Notes: a model not told the origin generated them from the letters alone. A stretch of DNA of 64,000 nucleotides from Glandiceps talaboti (GCF_964340395.1 NC_135566.1:21724635-21788634); one strand, 5' to 3'; positions 8,400 through 20,984 are shown, numbered from the stretch's first letter. A program made the numbers and translations.

Positions 8400-11230
8400 C
8401 TAACAGTTACTAACGTTTACCTTAAAATCAACGTGACCATATGCTAACGTGTTACGATGATCGAGAACATAGCGTTTATCATTGAAACAACTCAAAGAAG
8501 TCTTATTTATTGTATAACTACCGATCTGGTGATTTATCGATCGAATAGTGTTCATGGAATGCTTCATTTGTGAATTTTCAAAAAGGACAGTCTTATGTTC
8601 TTTTTAATAACTATCTTTTTAATACCTTTTGCTTTTCGGGTTAATGAAGTTTCTGTGATATAAGAATACATTTTACTTCGAAGTCCAATAAATTCAGTGA
8701 TTGGTAAACCAGCGCATTCATCTTTCATTTTACCGATTACTTTTTTATTAAAACCAAAATAGTATGGACTCTCAGTTGAGTAATCACTATTATCAAACAG
8801 GTCTTTGTCTCGATAGAAATCTTTATAGGGATCAACAGCTTTAATTTCGTACATTAATGAGTCGGTATCTGTGAATAACAACTTTGCTAATGAACCATAT
8901 TTTTCTTTGATATAGTTGTAATGAAAGTCATACATTAAAGTTTTGGACAAATCAAGAATACTCATCCCAACATATAAAGGTTGGTTTAAGGTTATTCTTT
9001 CCTTTTTATTTTCAACAGCAACCAATCCTTTAGTTATAATTTTTTGCGTAACAAACGTTGGTTTAGATACTAATTTTTTTATTTGTTTTTCTGTTGTACA
9101 TAATTTTATATTACGATGCTTACGTACATTCATCATGGTTCGTCCAAATACAGAGTTATTCATTAGTTTGAAGAAATCTTTTTCGAAGGCATTTTTAGCT
9201 TTTTTTCTTTTTTCTGTGTTAAATAAAATGTATTGTGACATCCACTTTGATTGGTTAAACTCAATAGCTCTATGGATTTTAGTGACTTTTAAACCGAGTG
9301 ATAAATATTGTTTTAAGTTTTGAAAATGAAGTACGTAATTCCTTTTTGGTTTCAAAGTTGTAGTTAATTTCTTTATATTTCCGCATTTAATATTAAATAA
9401 GTCACATATCTTTTTATTATGTGGAGATAACATGTCTTCAGTAATACATAGTCTCTCAGGTGCTAAAGGATAATCGTTGTGAAGATCATGGAGGTCATTA
9501 GGATACTCAAGATCAACTTCAAGAATTAATCCATGTTCACCTTCGTTGGTATAATTATCTAAATCAAGCGAATCAAGCGAATCTATATCAACCCATTTAA
9601 ATCCATCCGTTGGTAAAGATTGAACCATTGCCCAACCATACAGATTATTTGCGTCTAAATACATGATATATTTTGATTCCTGGGTTGGATCATAATCTTT
9701 CATATATGGATTGTTTGCCTTTGCATGGCCAGCAGATATATAAGAAATACCTCCACGAAGACCTTTTTCTATAAAGAGATGCATATCTATATCCGTTAAT
9801 AATTCGAGTTTTATGGAAGTCATTTTTAAGCAGGCATCCCAAGATAATCCAGGAGCGCTAAAATAATGACAGGGATCGAGATTATAGTATACATTACATG
9901 TTTTTCGGAAATTTTCAAATACATCCGTTAATAAAAGTACATCAGTTTTAAGGTACAGATCATGGTAATCACCCATGGTTTGCATATTAAAATGCTTTCA
10001 TATATCTTGCGCATGCTCATAATCTTCATCGGTAATACCAGTCTCATTTAGAATAGAATAAAATGTTTCCTTTAGTGGAAGATTAATATCATTGAATTTT
10101 TTGGTGGAATCCATATAATCATAAGGATACACACCCTTTCTCGTTAATAACTTTAAACTATTGGGGAATTCCTGTTCTGTGTATTTAAAATCACTCATGT
10201 TACTGACGAGTTTTTCTAATGAAGCATTCAAGAAATTTAAACTATCTATGAAGACTAAATTAGTACCAATCATTATAGCCATAAACTTTTCCATAGAATG
10301 AGGGATAATATTAATCTTTTCATTAAAATTTTCAAGGGTTTGTACGATGAAATGACTGTCATATCCTTTTAAATTGTGGAATATAACGGGTATTTTCTTC
10401 GTTACTTGAACATTGATGTTACAAGATTCATGCGCTGAACCACGATATTTACCGGTAATATGACAATGATCACGGACTCGTTTACAATCTTTCTCGTATG
10501 ATGTTTCACAAATATGACATTGCGTCGCTTTTTGGAAACAGTTTTCATCATTTTTACTCATACGCAGAGGTTTGTTAAAATGTTGTTGTTTAATATCATT
10601 ACAATAATCAACTTCCAATAACATCATTTCCATGAATTTCTTGGATGCCTCTGGCCCTCTGTAAATAACACTTTTTTTACTAAATGTGTCATCGTAACAA
10701 CAGACTAGTTTATAACCGAAACTACATACTTCATGCTTTTGGTAATGTTGCGTAAATACCGCATTATTGCTAATAGTATTCACTTTTTCGGTTATAGATT
10801 CAAAATCTGCGTAAATAACAAATGGTGCATTTAATTGTTTTGGGTAATTTTTAAATGATAACCATTTATTTTCTTCGGTTGGCAACCGTATAGCCTGCGT
10901 CTTGTTTATTTCAAAACAAATGGGACTATGCAGATTTAAAATCTCTACGGTTGAAAAATGTTGCAAACAATATCTACAAAAATGTTTTATTCCATTATGT
11001 TTTGTTATACCATGCATGAATCGATTAAAGTCTTTGATCCAAACATAATGTTTTTGGTTATCACCATGAGTTATTAGTAGTAAATCAAGATGATCTTCAC
11101 TAGTTTGTTTACTAACGTAAATTGGATATGCTTGTTTATTGTGATTATAACCAAATACGGAAATCGATATATCATTTTGGTTTTCGATTTTAGGAATTTG
11201 TTTTGTTGTTAACCTGAGGCGGCAGTTCAA
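8400..11230 (-). pseudogene. POLB: Protein-primed family B DNA polymerase, one stop, one frameshift, truncated start
   Basis: The first part (11230-9998) carries a zinc finger (C85-x2-C88-x12-H101-x3-C105), exonuclease motif I (YADFESI, residue 140), a CxxC...DHCHITG zinc module like endonuclease VII (238-270) and Exo II (IFHNLKGYDSHF). An in-frame TGA at 9998-10000 follows. The same frame continues from 9985 with Exo III (YLKTD), polymerase motif A (YLDANNLYGWAM, residues 109-120), motif B (FFKLMNNSVFGR) and motif C (LLFTDTDSLMYE). Near 8585-8597 a frameshift leads into a third segment that is open to TAG at 8400. The start has only TTG with a stop immediately upstream, and the usual longer N-terminus is missing. 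Confidence 0.93.
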
Positions 11231-13020
11231 TTAGACAGATACATTTTACTACTGTATGTGATTTGCTGACTCATAACAGCGTGACTGATATGACCAATAA
11301 TAGAGTAGCAATGAGGCCACTAAGGGGTTTAACAATGAGGTCACTATTTTGAATTTATAGTACACTTGTATGTATATACATATCTATTCTTATCTGTTTA
11401 ATTAAACATCCTGACGGTCACTAAGCGTTTAATTTATTTATAATAGCTATAACAAATTTAGTCATTTTTTAACCAATTTTTATGTATAAGATTTATTTTG
11501 CTTTTTAATACATTATATAGATATATTAATAAATTAATTAATATAAGAACAAGACTTTATTTGATTATATAATAGATAAAAAAGGGACTGATCCAAAATT
11601 CTCCTTTTGTATACTACTAGAGTCAAACAGTCAAAAGTGCACGTGAGTTTATTTTCGACAATTTAAATTTCTTGAAACATATACTTTCGTCGAAAAATTG
11701 GAAGAAAAGTTCGTAAGTCACCAACAAATTTCAACAAAAATGAAAACTTATCTCAATAAAATAATGTTAACATGAAATAGAAAATGTGTATTCCTTCGAA
11801 ATACTACAAATAAATAGTTAAAGATCCAACCCTCTCCCCACATCACATCACAACTAACAGTGGTGGCAGTGGTGGGATGCCAAAAAATCATAAAAGAAAT
11901 GCAATAAATAGATAATAGAAGATTGGTCATAGTAACATTTGACCCTCCCCTAATTCGATTTCATAAAATACTACACCCCATACCCCCAACCAAAATTCTC
12001 ACTCGGTACCCCCGCCGGCCAAACTCTACAGGTATTAGTGAAGAATACTATTCTTAGCCTGTACGGCTTGGCATGGAGGAGTGGCTTGAAATTTTAGTGA
12101 TAGAGATTTAAATGAAAGTCATCAAAAATCGCAAATAACTTAATTAATAAATCTAACTTCACAATTGTTACGTTTGTATTTTTAAAAGGCTAAATCTCAC
12201 TTTTTTATTAAACAAGCAAGCTTGAGGCGAAGATTTTACATAATCTTTATCAACGAGTGCGGGCGCTGTTCAATGTATGTTGAACACCCATAAACCTGTG
12301 CGTTACACTGGTCGACGTACTATAGTCTATGGTGTTTTCCTAAATGATATGAATCCTGCTACTAGTACTACAGATGTATCAATAGACGCTCTATACTAGA
12401 AGACAATTTAAAGGTAGGGGAAATATATTCAAGACAAAAAATTGCAATATTTAGACTGTAGACAAGGAACACAACAAATTAGGAAATACTACGCGGACAT
12501 GAGCACTCCGTGACGACTGTCCGAACACATTTTATTAGTGTTCAAAGATCTTTGAAAGTGACAGATGCCTGGCCTGACATAACACTTTTCAAAGATGCCA
12601 GACTGTTTCTTCAGGGCTAGACTCGGGGACTGCAATCCATGGATACATATTATTCTTCAATTTCCAATGCGAAATGTAGCTATAAACTCCAGACGACAGT
12701 ACCGCAAGCAGCAATGGATAAAATTCTTCGAAAATGTAACCTCTTTATGATTATGGTAACCCATATCTATGTTTTATTCTCGCCTCTCTCCAGGAAACCA
12801 GGAGACAGTTGAACATTCCGTTCAGTCAAATGAAATGCACAATTGACTACGTCAGAGACCCAGGTCCATGATATCTGAAGACGTCATCTGCGTAAAACCT
12901 GAAGTTGAAATGGATCATTGTGACATTAGCTCCATATAAATGGATGCAGAAACATTTTAATATGTGTCTATGAGATTAAAGCTACCATTTGTGGCTATTT
13001 TATACAGTAACACAGAAAGT
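11231..13020. other. No gene recognised; right flank of the Polinton
   Basis: No frame here has recognisable coding character. The first 100 bases contain two near-copies of an AATGAGGCCACT/AATGAGGTCACT word (11310 and 11332). The Polinton end, whether terminal repeat or truncation, must lie at or near the left of this stretch, but no inverted repeat partner is in the window. Confidence 0.5.
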
Positions 13021-13040
13021 TTTTTTTGAAGAAAAAGCAC

Positions 13041-13175
13041 ATAAGTAAGTAAGTGAGTGAGTGAGTGAGTGAGTGAGTGAATTAGTGAACTGTGACAGAC
13101 AGGCAGACAAACAAATAAACAAACAAACAAACAAACACATATGTACGTACGTACGTACGTACGTACGTACGTACA
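13041..13175. repeat. Compound microsatellite (GTGA, AAAC, TACG)
   Basis: GTGA units at 13050-13080 are followed by AAAC units (13105-13136) and ACGT/TACG units (13142-13175). It is simple sequence; open frames across it on the minus strand are composition artefacts. Confidence 0.9.
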
Positions 13176-13179
13176 GGCC

Positions 13180-14075
13180 TGTATAATACTATTGAAATTA
13201 TATACTATGTTTCTATATATCTGTACAAACACCATTATAGGTATATTATGTCAATTATCATGACTATGAACCACTTAGAACCAGTTTATGGCTTTCAATG
13301 AATAAAAAGAAGTAAAAAGAACTTCAGTAGGTCTCAGTAGGTGAAATGAATTACAAAATTTACATTTTAGCATTGAACCTAATCTGAATGACTATTTCCA
13401 CAGTTGCAGTTGACCTCTAGGTGGCAGTATGATCACTGCAGCCAATTATAAATGTTTGTTACTGTGTGCCCCTATCTCTGGTTGATCTTGATTTGGGATT
13501 ACAGTGTCAGATGTTGATATCCTCTGTGATCTTTCTTAAAAATACATGCCAGAATGTGTCAATATAAAATGGAAATGGAGTCCCAGTCAATGTTATGCTT
13601 GTATAGTATTGAGTGTTTAGCTAAAGGAACATCACATACACTATTGTGTGAGTGTAACATGATTATTAAAGTGGCACAGGCTGACAATCATATATGTCTG
13701 TAAACGTGAAAATACTTACAAAACCTTCAATGTACTTAATATTCTAGTATAATGTTAATGTTGACCTTCTATGACATCACAATTTTTGTTCTGATATTCT
13801 TAGAACTGTTGATTACATAATAATATGGAGTTCCTGTACATAATAAATTATGTCATCAGATCATTTATAAGTTATTATCCAGTTTTAGTTCAGTCAATTG
13901 CAAGTAATCATTACGGGGGTGGGGGTGTACAATGTTGGTATGCATCAGTAAGTAGAATACCGTGAAAACTTTATAAAAAAAATACATCCCCAAAAACATA
14001 AATTCAGCTTGTTCCCCTTTAATGATTCTGGATTCTGGGATTTCCATGTTACCAATTTTCAATTTTCTTTCTTAC

Positions 14076-14123
<48 letters not shown>

Positions 14124-14440
14124 CTATAGCATTTCAATTACTACCAAACCAGAGTGACTATAGAGTTTCAATTAGGCACCACAATATTTTTTACATCTCA
14201 CTCAGTATTTGTTGTCATGAATAACACAAACAAAATGCAGACACTGATAGCATGCACGTACATAAAATGTTACAAATTATTCTGTGTGAACACAATTAAA
14301 CAGTTTTGTATTTGAGTCTTTCTTGTTTCATCCAACAGTGATGTTGATTTGTGCTCACACGGAGGTAATTATCATGCCACTCAATTGAAACTCTATGGAC
14401 ACTCTAGTGTGGTAGTAACACCTTATGTGCTTAGATGTTA
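13180..14440. other. No gene recognised, includes a (TA)n tract
   Basis: I see no coding exon or transposon signature. A (TA)n microsatellite of about 21 units occupies 14080-14121. The CYP4 exons that should precede 14892 were not found here. Confidence 0.5.
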
Positions 14441-14830
14441 TTCTCCAATATTTTTCTTATGTTCAGCCAAGGAAAATGAGTGACCTAATTAGGGGCCTTT
14501 GTCACTACAAGTTGTTGTTGTTAGACTCCTAGTGACAACCCTTAGGTCATGAGTATTTTTCAGTTGAATAAAAAAAAATATTGGCAAATAATATAATTAC
14601 ACCAACACCAGTAATATCAAAGAAAAATCAGGGAAAGTAATGGCAATTTCAAACATTTTGACTCATATTTCACACACAGTATGTAGACACTTGATGTTGT
14701 GACATAAACGTGCACTGTCATGTCGACATAGAATGACCAGAGTATATATTCCATATTTTTTGTTCAACTTGGATCATGCATGGAATAAATCGTGTCATTG
14801 AATCATTATGTATCAAATCTGAATGTCAGA
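14440..14830. repeat. Dispersed hairpin-headed repeat, copy 1
   Basis: The first about 130 bases fold on themselves: the left arm TTTTTCTTATGTTCAGCC pairs with a degenerate right arm ending near 14575. The centre has inverted GGGCCTTTGTCACTA and AGTGACAACCCTTAGG parts. The following 250 bases match a second copy at 56325-56660, including CATAGAATGACCA and TCATGCATGG words. It is probably a non-autonomous mobile element. Confidence 0.6.
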
Positions 14831-14891
14831 ACACATACACTGTAGGTATGTATGGTTATTAATACCTTTTATACATTTATTTACTCATCAG

Positions 14892-15616
<725 letters not shown>

Positions 15617-16060
15617 ACTGAATCTTAGATTTCAGATCATACTATTCGATAAACACTGCTGTCAAGGGAGGGGGGGGGGGGCGCACAGGGAATCGGAGAC
15701 GACTAACATTATATTTCAAAATTATATGTTAGATTGTAAGTTATATTTTATACGATATTATCGCATAGTAATACTGTCGGCCACAGTTCGGGCTTCTGGG
15801 CGATCGGTGATTTATCATATAAAAGATGCTAATACTATTATTTTCTGTGAGCCTCCTGCAAGATTTCAGACGATATTGTTTGATAAAAAAAACCTATTGC
15901 GGTGGTCTGGTTGATGAGCAATGCCCAATAATACAGTATAATATTAGTTGTTAGACTTTTAACTTATATTTTAGACAGTGTTATCCGATAAAAAATGTTC
16001 GTCGTGGTCCGAGTAAAAAGCAAGGTCTAATATTAGAGAAGTTAGACTCTCACTTAAATC
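15617..16060. other. No gene recognised; internal near-repeats
   Basis: Three related stretches occur at about 15640, 15870 and 15970, each with a TTAGA(C)TTTT...ATA...GATAAA pattern followed by TGCTG/TTGCGG/TTCGTCG. This suggests a diverged tandem repeat of unknown type. A G10 run lies at 15671-15680. Confidence 0.35.
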
Positions 16061-16070
16061 ATGCAGACTG

Positions 16071-16195
16071 ATACATACATACATACATACATACATGCAT
16101 ACATACATACACACATACGTACGTACGTACGTACGTACGTACATACATACATACATACATACATACATACATACAAACAAACAAACAAACACAAA
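16071..16195. repeat. (TACA)n/(TACG)n microsatellite
   Basis: TACA units, interrupted by a block of TACG units (16117-16142), end in AAAC units. Open frames on both strands reflect only the repeat. Confidence 0.95.
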
Positions 16196-16369
16196 TACAC
16201 AATCATTTCTAAAGTGAACCATTCTTGTTTGGGACTACATAACAGGGCTATATTGCACTTTTCCTATCATGTCACTGTGGAACTGTCATGGCTCTCCCAG
16301 TCAGTCCACAGGCTATCCCATACATAGCACCTACAGGCTCTGTGTGAGTAAACGTCTCCGACTGTTCAA

Positions 16370-16575
16370 GGTATTACTCCAGGCCGAGTCACCAAAATTC
16401 GCACTGGTCTTGTGAGTGACACACAACTGAGTGATACAGCCTACCCATTGACACCCAACCTGGGTTTGAGTGTGTCAGAGAAATATATGTATCTCCTGTT
16501 CCCAATGGGATTTGAACCCAAGACGTGAATCTAAGTGTTGCGTTTCATCGTCGGATCAAATTTGTTGCATGTGTA
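16370..16575 (-). repeat. Possible tRNA-derived SINE fragment
   Basis: Read on the minus strand, GGGTTCAAATCCC near 16510 fits a Pol III B box. About 35 bases before it, GATCCGACGATG could be a weak A box. No second copy was found in the window, so the call is tentative. Confidence 0.3.
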
Positions 16576-17351
16576 ACAAGTGCATTTAAGCTTATCTTTC
16601 AATTTTTCATTCATTTATATACACACTGCCTTCATTAATTATTTTGTATGGGCATGGTATTTCTGTTATTGTACATGTTGATTTTGTGTCAGGTGACACG
16701 TTTTTTGGCACCCTACTATTTTTGTCACCCAAAGTTATACATTTAGCACAGCCTTTTCACCACAAGATGATGTTTGCTGATACACACACACACACACAGA
16801 CACACACACATTATTGAACCTGAGATGTTCAGTTGTGATAATAACAATAACTTTATTTACAACAAAAAATAACAAATAATAATTTGAATAATAACAAAAA
16901 TAATAATAATATTAATATAATATAAATACAATTTAATAGTATAAGTACAAAGTATTCCAGGTGAAGAAAGTTTAATCTAAGGTATTATCAAAAGCTGTCA
17001 CTGACCTTACAAGTTACAAAATTTGACCACATTTTCATGAAATAGTATCACAGTAGGAATGAGTTGACTGATTCATCTCATAGTGTCAGAAACTTGGTAA
17101 ACTATGAGACCTTTGAACAAGTGACCTAACGGCCTGAATAGAACCACTTTTTTTTTTTTCATGACTGTGTAAAAGTGGTTCTGCTTTTCAGCTCTTCCAC
17201 TGTGGTTTCATTTTAGCAGTGTAATAAAATAGTTAGTGGTATCACACTATAGAACACATTTCACACAGAAAGTTGATAAAATATTGTACATTTATATTAC
17301 AGTCACCATGTTAAAAAAATTCTATTTTAACCCTAATTTTGCATATCTAAA
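16576..17351. other. No gene recognised
   Basis: The stretch holds a short (CA)n tract near 16782-16810, an A/T-rich AATAATA-rich tract (16850-16945) and no convincing exon. Confidence 0.5.
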
Positions 17352-17762
17352 ATAGTGCCAATGTGTTGTAGCACAACTGTAGTTTTTACATTTTTTACAT
17401 TTTTGGAATGTTTATACACTTGTCTGTTAAGTCTGTTTAGTCCTTTTGGAATTAAAGGTTTTTGACCAAAAGTACACATTTTCTGTACCTAATTTGCATA
17501 TCACAGCCACTGGTAATATTATCATGTAATGAAAAATTCGTAATCTGAACACCAGCGAGAATGTTCCAATCAAATTTCAACCCAACCTGCACAGTACTTT
17601 TTGAGTCTACATTTTCTGACCAAAAATCACCTTTTTGACCCATTAAATCACTAATCGATGGTAAGATCATATTTATTTCAAAAATTTTCCAACTAGACAC
17701 CCAACGTAATATATCCATCAAATATCATGGCAATTGGATCAGTGGTGTTTGACTTTAAGTTG

Positions 17763-17801
<39 letters not shown>

Positions 17802-17860
17802 GCACACTTTGCCATGTTTATAGCATTACTTAACATAAGAAGTTTAGTTATGCTAAACAA
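17352..17860 (+). repeat. CA-rich dispersed repeat, copy A
   Basis: It starts with AATAGTGCCAATG...GTAGCACAACTGTA and ends in a degenerate GTTATGCTAAAC. Between these are the shared body words TTTTTGACCAAAA, TTTGCATATCAC and AACTAGACACCCAA, followed by a (CA)n tract at 17765-17803. Similar copies lie at 30807, 42203, 45640, 51365 and 59430. The inverted TAGCACAACTG ends suggest a non-autonomous DNA transposon. Confidence 0.6.
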
Positions 17861-17989
17861 TTACTTATTTGTTGGGTGTGTGTCATAGTCTTCTACACAA
17901 TATACTAATAACCAATGTTGACAATCGGTTGATCCTAACGCAAATTTGAAAATGACAAAATTTATAGTTGATGCATGACGGAAATATTT

Positions 17990-18345
17990 CAGCATGGGGT
18001 ACACATTAGTCCGTGTTTTTGACAGAATAATGTAATTTGGCTACAAACTAACTTCACAATCACAACTCCAATCTACAGTGTTAGTCTGAGTACCATACTT
18101 CTAGTATGGATTGACTCACTCTACTTTACATGCATGCAGTAGATGTATACTTCCATGCAATTTCTCATGTTCAAAATAAGATTGTTCAATGATTTTTTAT
18201 CCATATGTTTTGAAATTATGAAAGGCCAAAGCTGTTTGATGATGTATTTAAATTTGTCACATTTATGAAATCTGTGTGTAATTGCCAAAATAAGTTGGCC
18301 CAGACTGTTGCTCGCTAACATCAACTCACATCACTGCATAAGTAC
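17990..18345 (+). repeat. Dispersed repeat, partner of 54050-54400
   Basis: About 350 bases resemble, in inverse orientation, the stretch at 54050-54400. Shared words include CTACAAACTAACTTCACAAT and ACACATTAGTC. It shows no coding capacity. Confidence 0.55.
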
Positions 18346-18639
18346 TCCTGAACAGCTCTTTGGGTACAGGGAGGTGATCTGAAGTATAAACATCATGTGT
18401 ACTACATGGTCAAGTTTCTCTGTCTGGTGGCACACTGACTACTGCGTAGTAGTATTCATATAGAGAACACTGATGTGGATGTCCAATTGATTTTGAATGG
18501 GGGAGGGGGAGGGGGGGGGGGGCTAGAAGAAAAAAATATATATAATGTGTATTTGCATGTATGTAATTATAAATTTAAGAGTCTCAGAGTAAAACGGAGT
18601 AGACGTTAAAGTGCCTAAAATCAAATTAAGATGTATAAC

Positions 18640-18852
18640 GCAAGTCAAGGCATTTTATAGTCCATGACGGACAAAGACTTCCCTGTGAGGGAAAGTGAGA
18701 ATTAGATGTGAATTGTAGAATACTATGTACCATGTGAGTCAAGGCATTTTATAGTCAATGAGGGACAAAGACTTCCCTGTGAGGGAAAGTGAGAATTGGA
18801 TGTGAATTGTAGAATAATATGTACCATGTGAGTCAAGGCATTTTACAGTCAA
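18640..18852. repeat. 95-bp tandem repeat, left part
   Basis: The word GTCAAGGCATTTTA recurs at 18643, 18738 and 18832, giving a 94-95 bp period. Each unit contains GGGACAAAGACTTCCCTGTG and GTGAATTGTAGAATA. The array breaks off inside a unit at 18852 and resumes at 19877. Confidence 0.85.
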
Positions 18853-19876
18853 CAAGTCATTGAGAATGACATAGTCCTCGCTATAATTGGGTTTTAAGGA
18901 ATTATCACTACTCTGATCACGCAACAACATTTGTGAACCTAAAACAAACAGACTTAGATATGTTGTGTGTGCTTGTTGGACATGGAATATGCCTCCAACA
19001 ATAAAGGATTGGTTGGGTATGGGGGATCATATCACGATGAAAATGGAGTCTGAGTTATGGCTTTGGACATGGAAAATTCACAAACAAAATGGCTGCCAGA
19101 AAGCCATATGGGATCGTATTACGACGAAAATGGATATGCACATGTATGTCATAGAACACTGTCCTAATACCAACTTTAAATGAGATCTGTTCAAGCATGT
19201 CTGAGCTATGCCTTTGGACATGAAAATTCACAAACAAAATGGCTGCCAGGCAGCCATATTGGATCGTATCACAACGAAAATGGATATGCACATGTATGTC
19301 ATAGAACACTGTCCTAATACCAACTTTGAATGAGATCTGTTTAAGCATGTCTGAGTTAGGCTTTGGGCATGGAAAATTCACAAACAAAATGGCTGGCAGG
19401 CAGCCATATTGGATCGTATCACGACGAAAATGGATATACACATGTATGTCATAGAACACTGTCCTAATACCAACTTTGAATGAGATCTGTTCAAGCATGT
19501 CTGAGTTATGACTTTGGACATGGAAAATTCGCAAACAAAATGGCTACCAGGCAACCATATTGGATCGTATCACAATGAAAATGGATATGCACATGTATGT
19601 CATAGAACACTGTCCTAATACCAACTTTAAATGAGATCTGTTCAAGCATGTCTGAGTTATGGCTTTAGACAGGAAAAATTCGCAAACAAAATGGTTGCTA
19701 GGCGGCCATATTGGATCGTATCATAAAACAAATTGACGTGCATATGTATGCCATGGTATGTTGCTCCTGTACCAAGTTTGAAAAAAATCGGTCCAGGCAT
19801 CTCCAAGAAACAGCTGCGGACGGACAGACGGAACCCAATCCATAAGTCCCCGTTCCGGACTTCGTCCGCGGGGACT
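18853..19876. mobile_element. 1.02-kb insertion inside the 95-bp array, with internal 151-bp repeats
   Basis: The 95-bp array reads ...CAGTCAA up to 18852 and resumes AATGAGGGACAAAG at 19877, so the boundaries are exact to a base or two, with AA on both sides. The left end contains a perfect GTCATT-gag-AATGAC hairpin and then TAGTCCTCGCT; the right end is GTCCGCGGGGACTA, a partial inverted match. The middle (19049-19740) is a 151-bp unit repeated five times (AAAATGGCTGCCAGGCAGCC, GATCTGTTCAAGCATGTCTG). The first about 122 bases recur at 30684-30806. There is no coding capacity, so it is probably a non-autonomous element. Confidence 0.75.
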
Positions 19877-20015
19877 AATGAGGGACAAAGACTTCCCTGT
19901 GAGGGAAAGTGAGAATTAGATGTGAATTGTAGAATACTATGTACCATGTGAGTCAAGGCATTTTATAGTCAATGAGGGACAAAGACTTCCCTGTGAGGGA
20001 AAGTGAGAAGCAGTT
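19877..20015. repeat. 95-bp tandem repeat, right part
   Basis: This continues the array interrupted at 18852, with the same GGGACAAAGACTTCCCTGTG word at about 19884 and 19976 and GTCAAGGCATTTTATAGTC at 19953. Confidence 0.85.
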
Positions 20016-20060
20016 TGGAACTGTAGAATATGTACTAAGAGTGTACTTTATATGTTGCAG

Positions 20061-20523
20061 GTGCAGCTGCAGTTGGACGGACTACAAAAGAAATTAGAGG
20101 AATTAGAAAAAGACGGCAAACGCTACATCTGTGGACAATGCTCTACAAAAGGTGATGGAGCTAGCACAAACACCAACATGGAACACAAGGCCACACAAAT
20201 ACTGAATGGATTAAGCAGTGCTGGCCATATTTGAGACAAATGATTTTGGGCAAGAAGCAGGGCACCTTATCATTCTGTTGTTGGGAAATAAAGAAGAGGA
20301 AGAAATTGCATCAAAAGTGTCTAAGTTCCTTCAACATGGGAAGTGGCCTACCCATTATACTAATCATACTCCATATTGTCCGGCCAAAAACTACAGAGAA
20401 GACGTGGATGTAAAACCCAGATATTTGAAATGTTATGTTTGTGGTATTGTTAGGAACTTCGCCAGATATTGTAAAGAAAAAATTCCCTGTGAGATGGAGT
20501 CATTAAAATTAAACCTTGAATAA
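20061..20523 (+). pseudogene. Zinc-knuckle protein fragment, probably a retroelement gag remnant
   Basis: After an AG at 20060 a frame encodes a Lys/Glu-rich helix (LQKKLEELEKDGKRYICGQC). It stops near 20234, and coding character shifts to another frame from 20218: NKEEEEIASKVSKFLQHGKW then KCYVCGIVRNFARYCKEK. That last stretch has the C-x2-C-x4-x-x4-C spacing of a CCHC knuckle, with Asn where His is usual. The TAA stop lies within AATAAA. A DIRS-like reverse transcriptase remnant follows 460 bases downstream in the same orientation, so a gag origin is plausible. A host zinc-knuckle gene is the alternative. Confidence 0.5.
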
Positions 20524-20984
20524 ATTTCATTCATGTGTTCTCTATTTGAGTGTGAGCTTGTAAGTTAAGATATTAGTACTCTGAGACAGGGGTGTGATCA
20601 CCAAAAGGCATTGCCTTATGACAGCCTGCCTTTTGTAGGATCCTGTCTGGGGTGCCTTCTACATGTAATTAAAAGGGGTGTTAAAATTTTCTTTCAGTTC
20701 GATATTCCAATGTGGGAAATGGAATATAAATGTGCAGTAATGTGAAACCTTCTCTTGGGTGTCTGTTGAGGGTGCACCCAGGCATGACTCTACGTCTCGG
20801 ATGTTGAAGCAGTAGCCTAGGGAAAAAATCAACATATCTCCCTGGTACATGACATTAAGAAACCAAAATGATTTAATAGCCGTTAAAATACATAATCACG
20901 TACATACGTGGGACAAGTTGACAATAGTTGTGAAAAACAAATCATAGACTGGCTATCAGAGGGAATATAGGTATCTCACTATGT

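Larger units (their letters stand above)
1..11230. mobile_element. Polinton/Maverick element (adintovirus-like), decayed, left end outside window
   Basis: A compact block of virus-like genes is bounded on the right by the truncated start of a family B DNA polymerase. The combination of protein-primed PolB, a retroviral-type integrase with a C-terminal chromodomain, a double jelly-roll capsid protein and a penton-like protein defines Polintons. Genes are spaced by tens of bases, AT-rich and intronless, unlike the host DNA to the right. All genes but one read leftwards. Packaging ATPase and cysteine protease are not seen and may lie to the left. Terminal inverted repeats cannot be tested because only one side is present. 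Multiple stops and frameshifts mark it as a fossil copy. Confidence 0.93.

Noticed and set aside
1-11230. Alternative genetic code with TGA as sense codon in the Polinton
   Set aside because: A TAG stop and several frameshifts are also present, so general decay explains the stops better.
19055-19534. Minus-strand frame of 159 codons with internal repeats
   Set aside because: It is a by-product of the 151-bp repeat inside the 18853-19876 element; 151 is not a multiple of three and the frame is only kept by indels.
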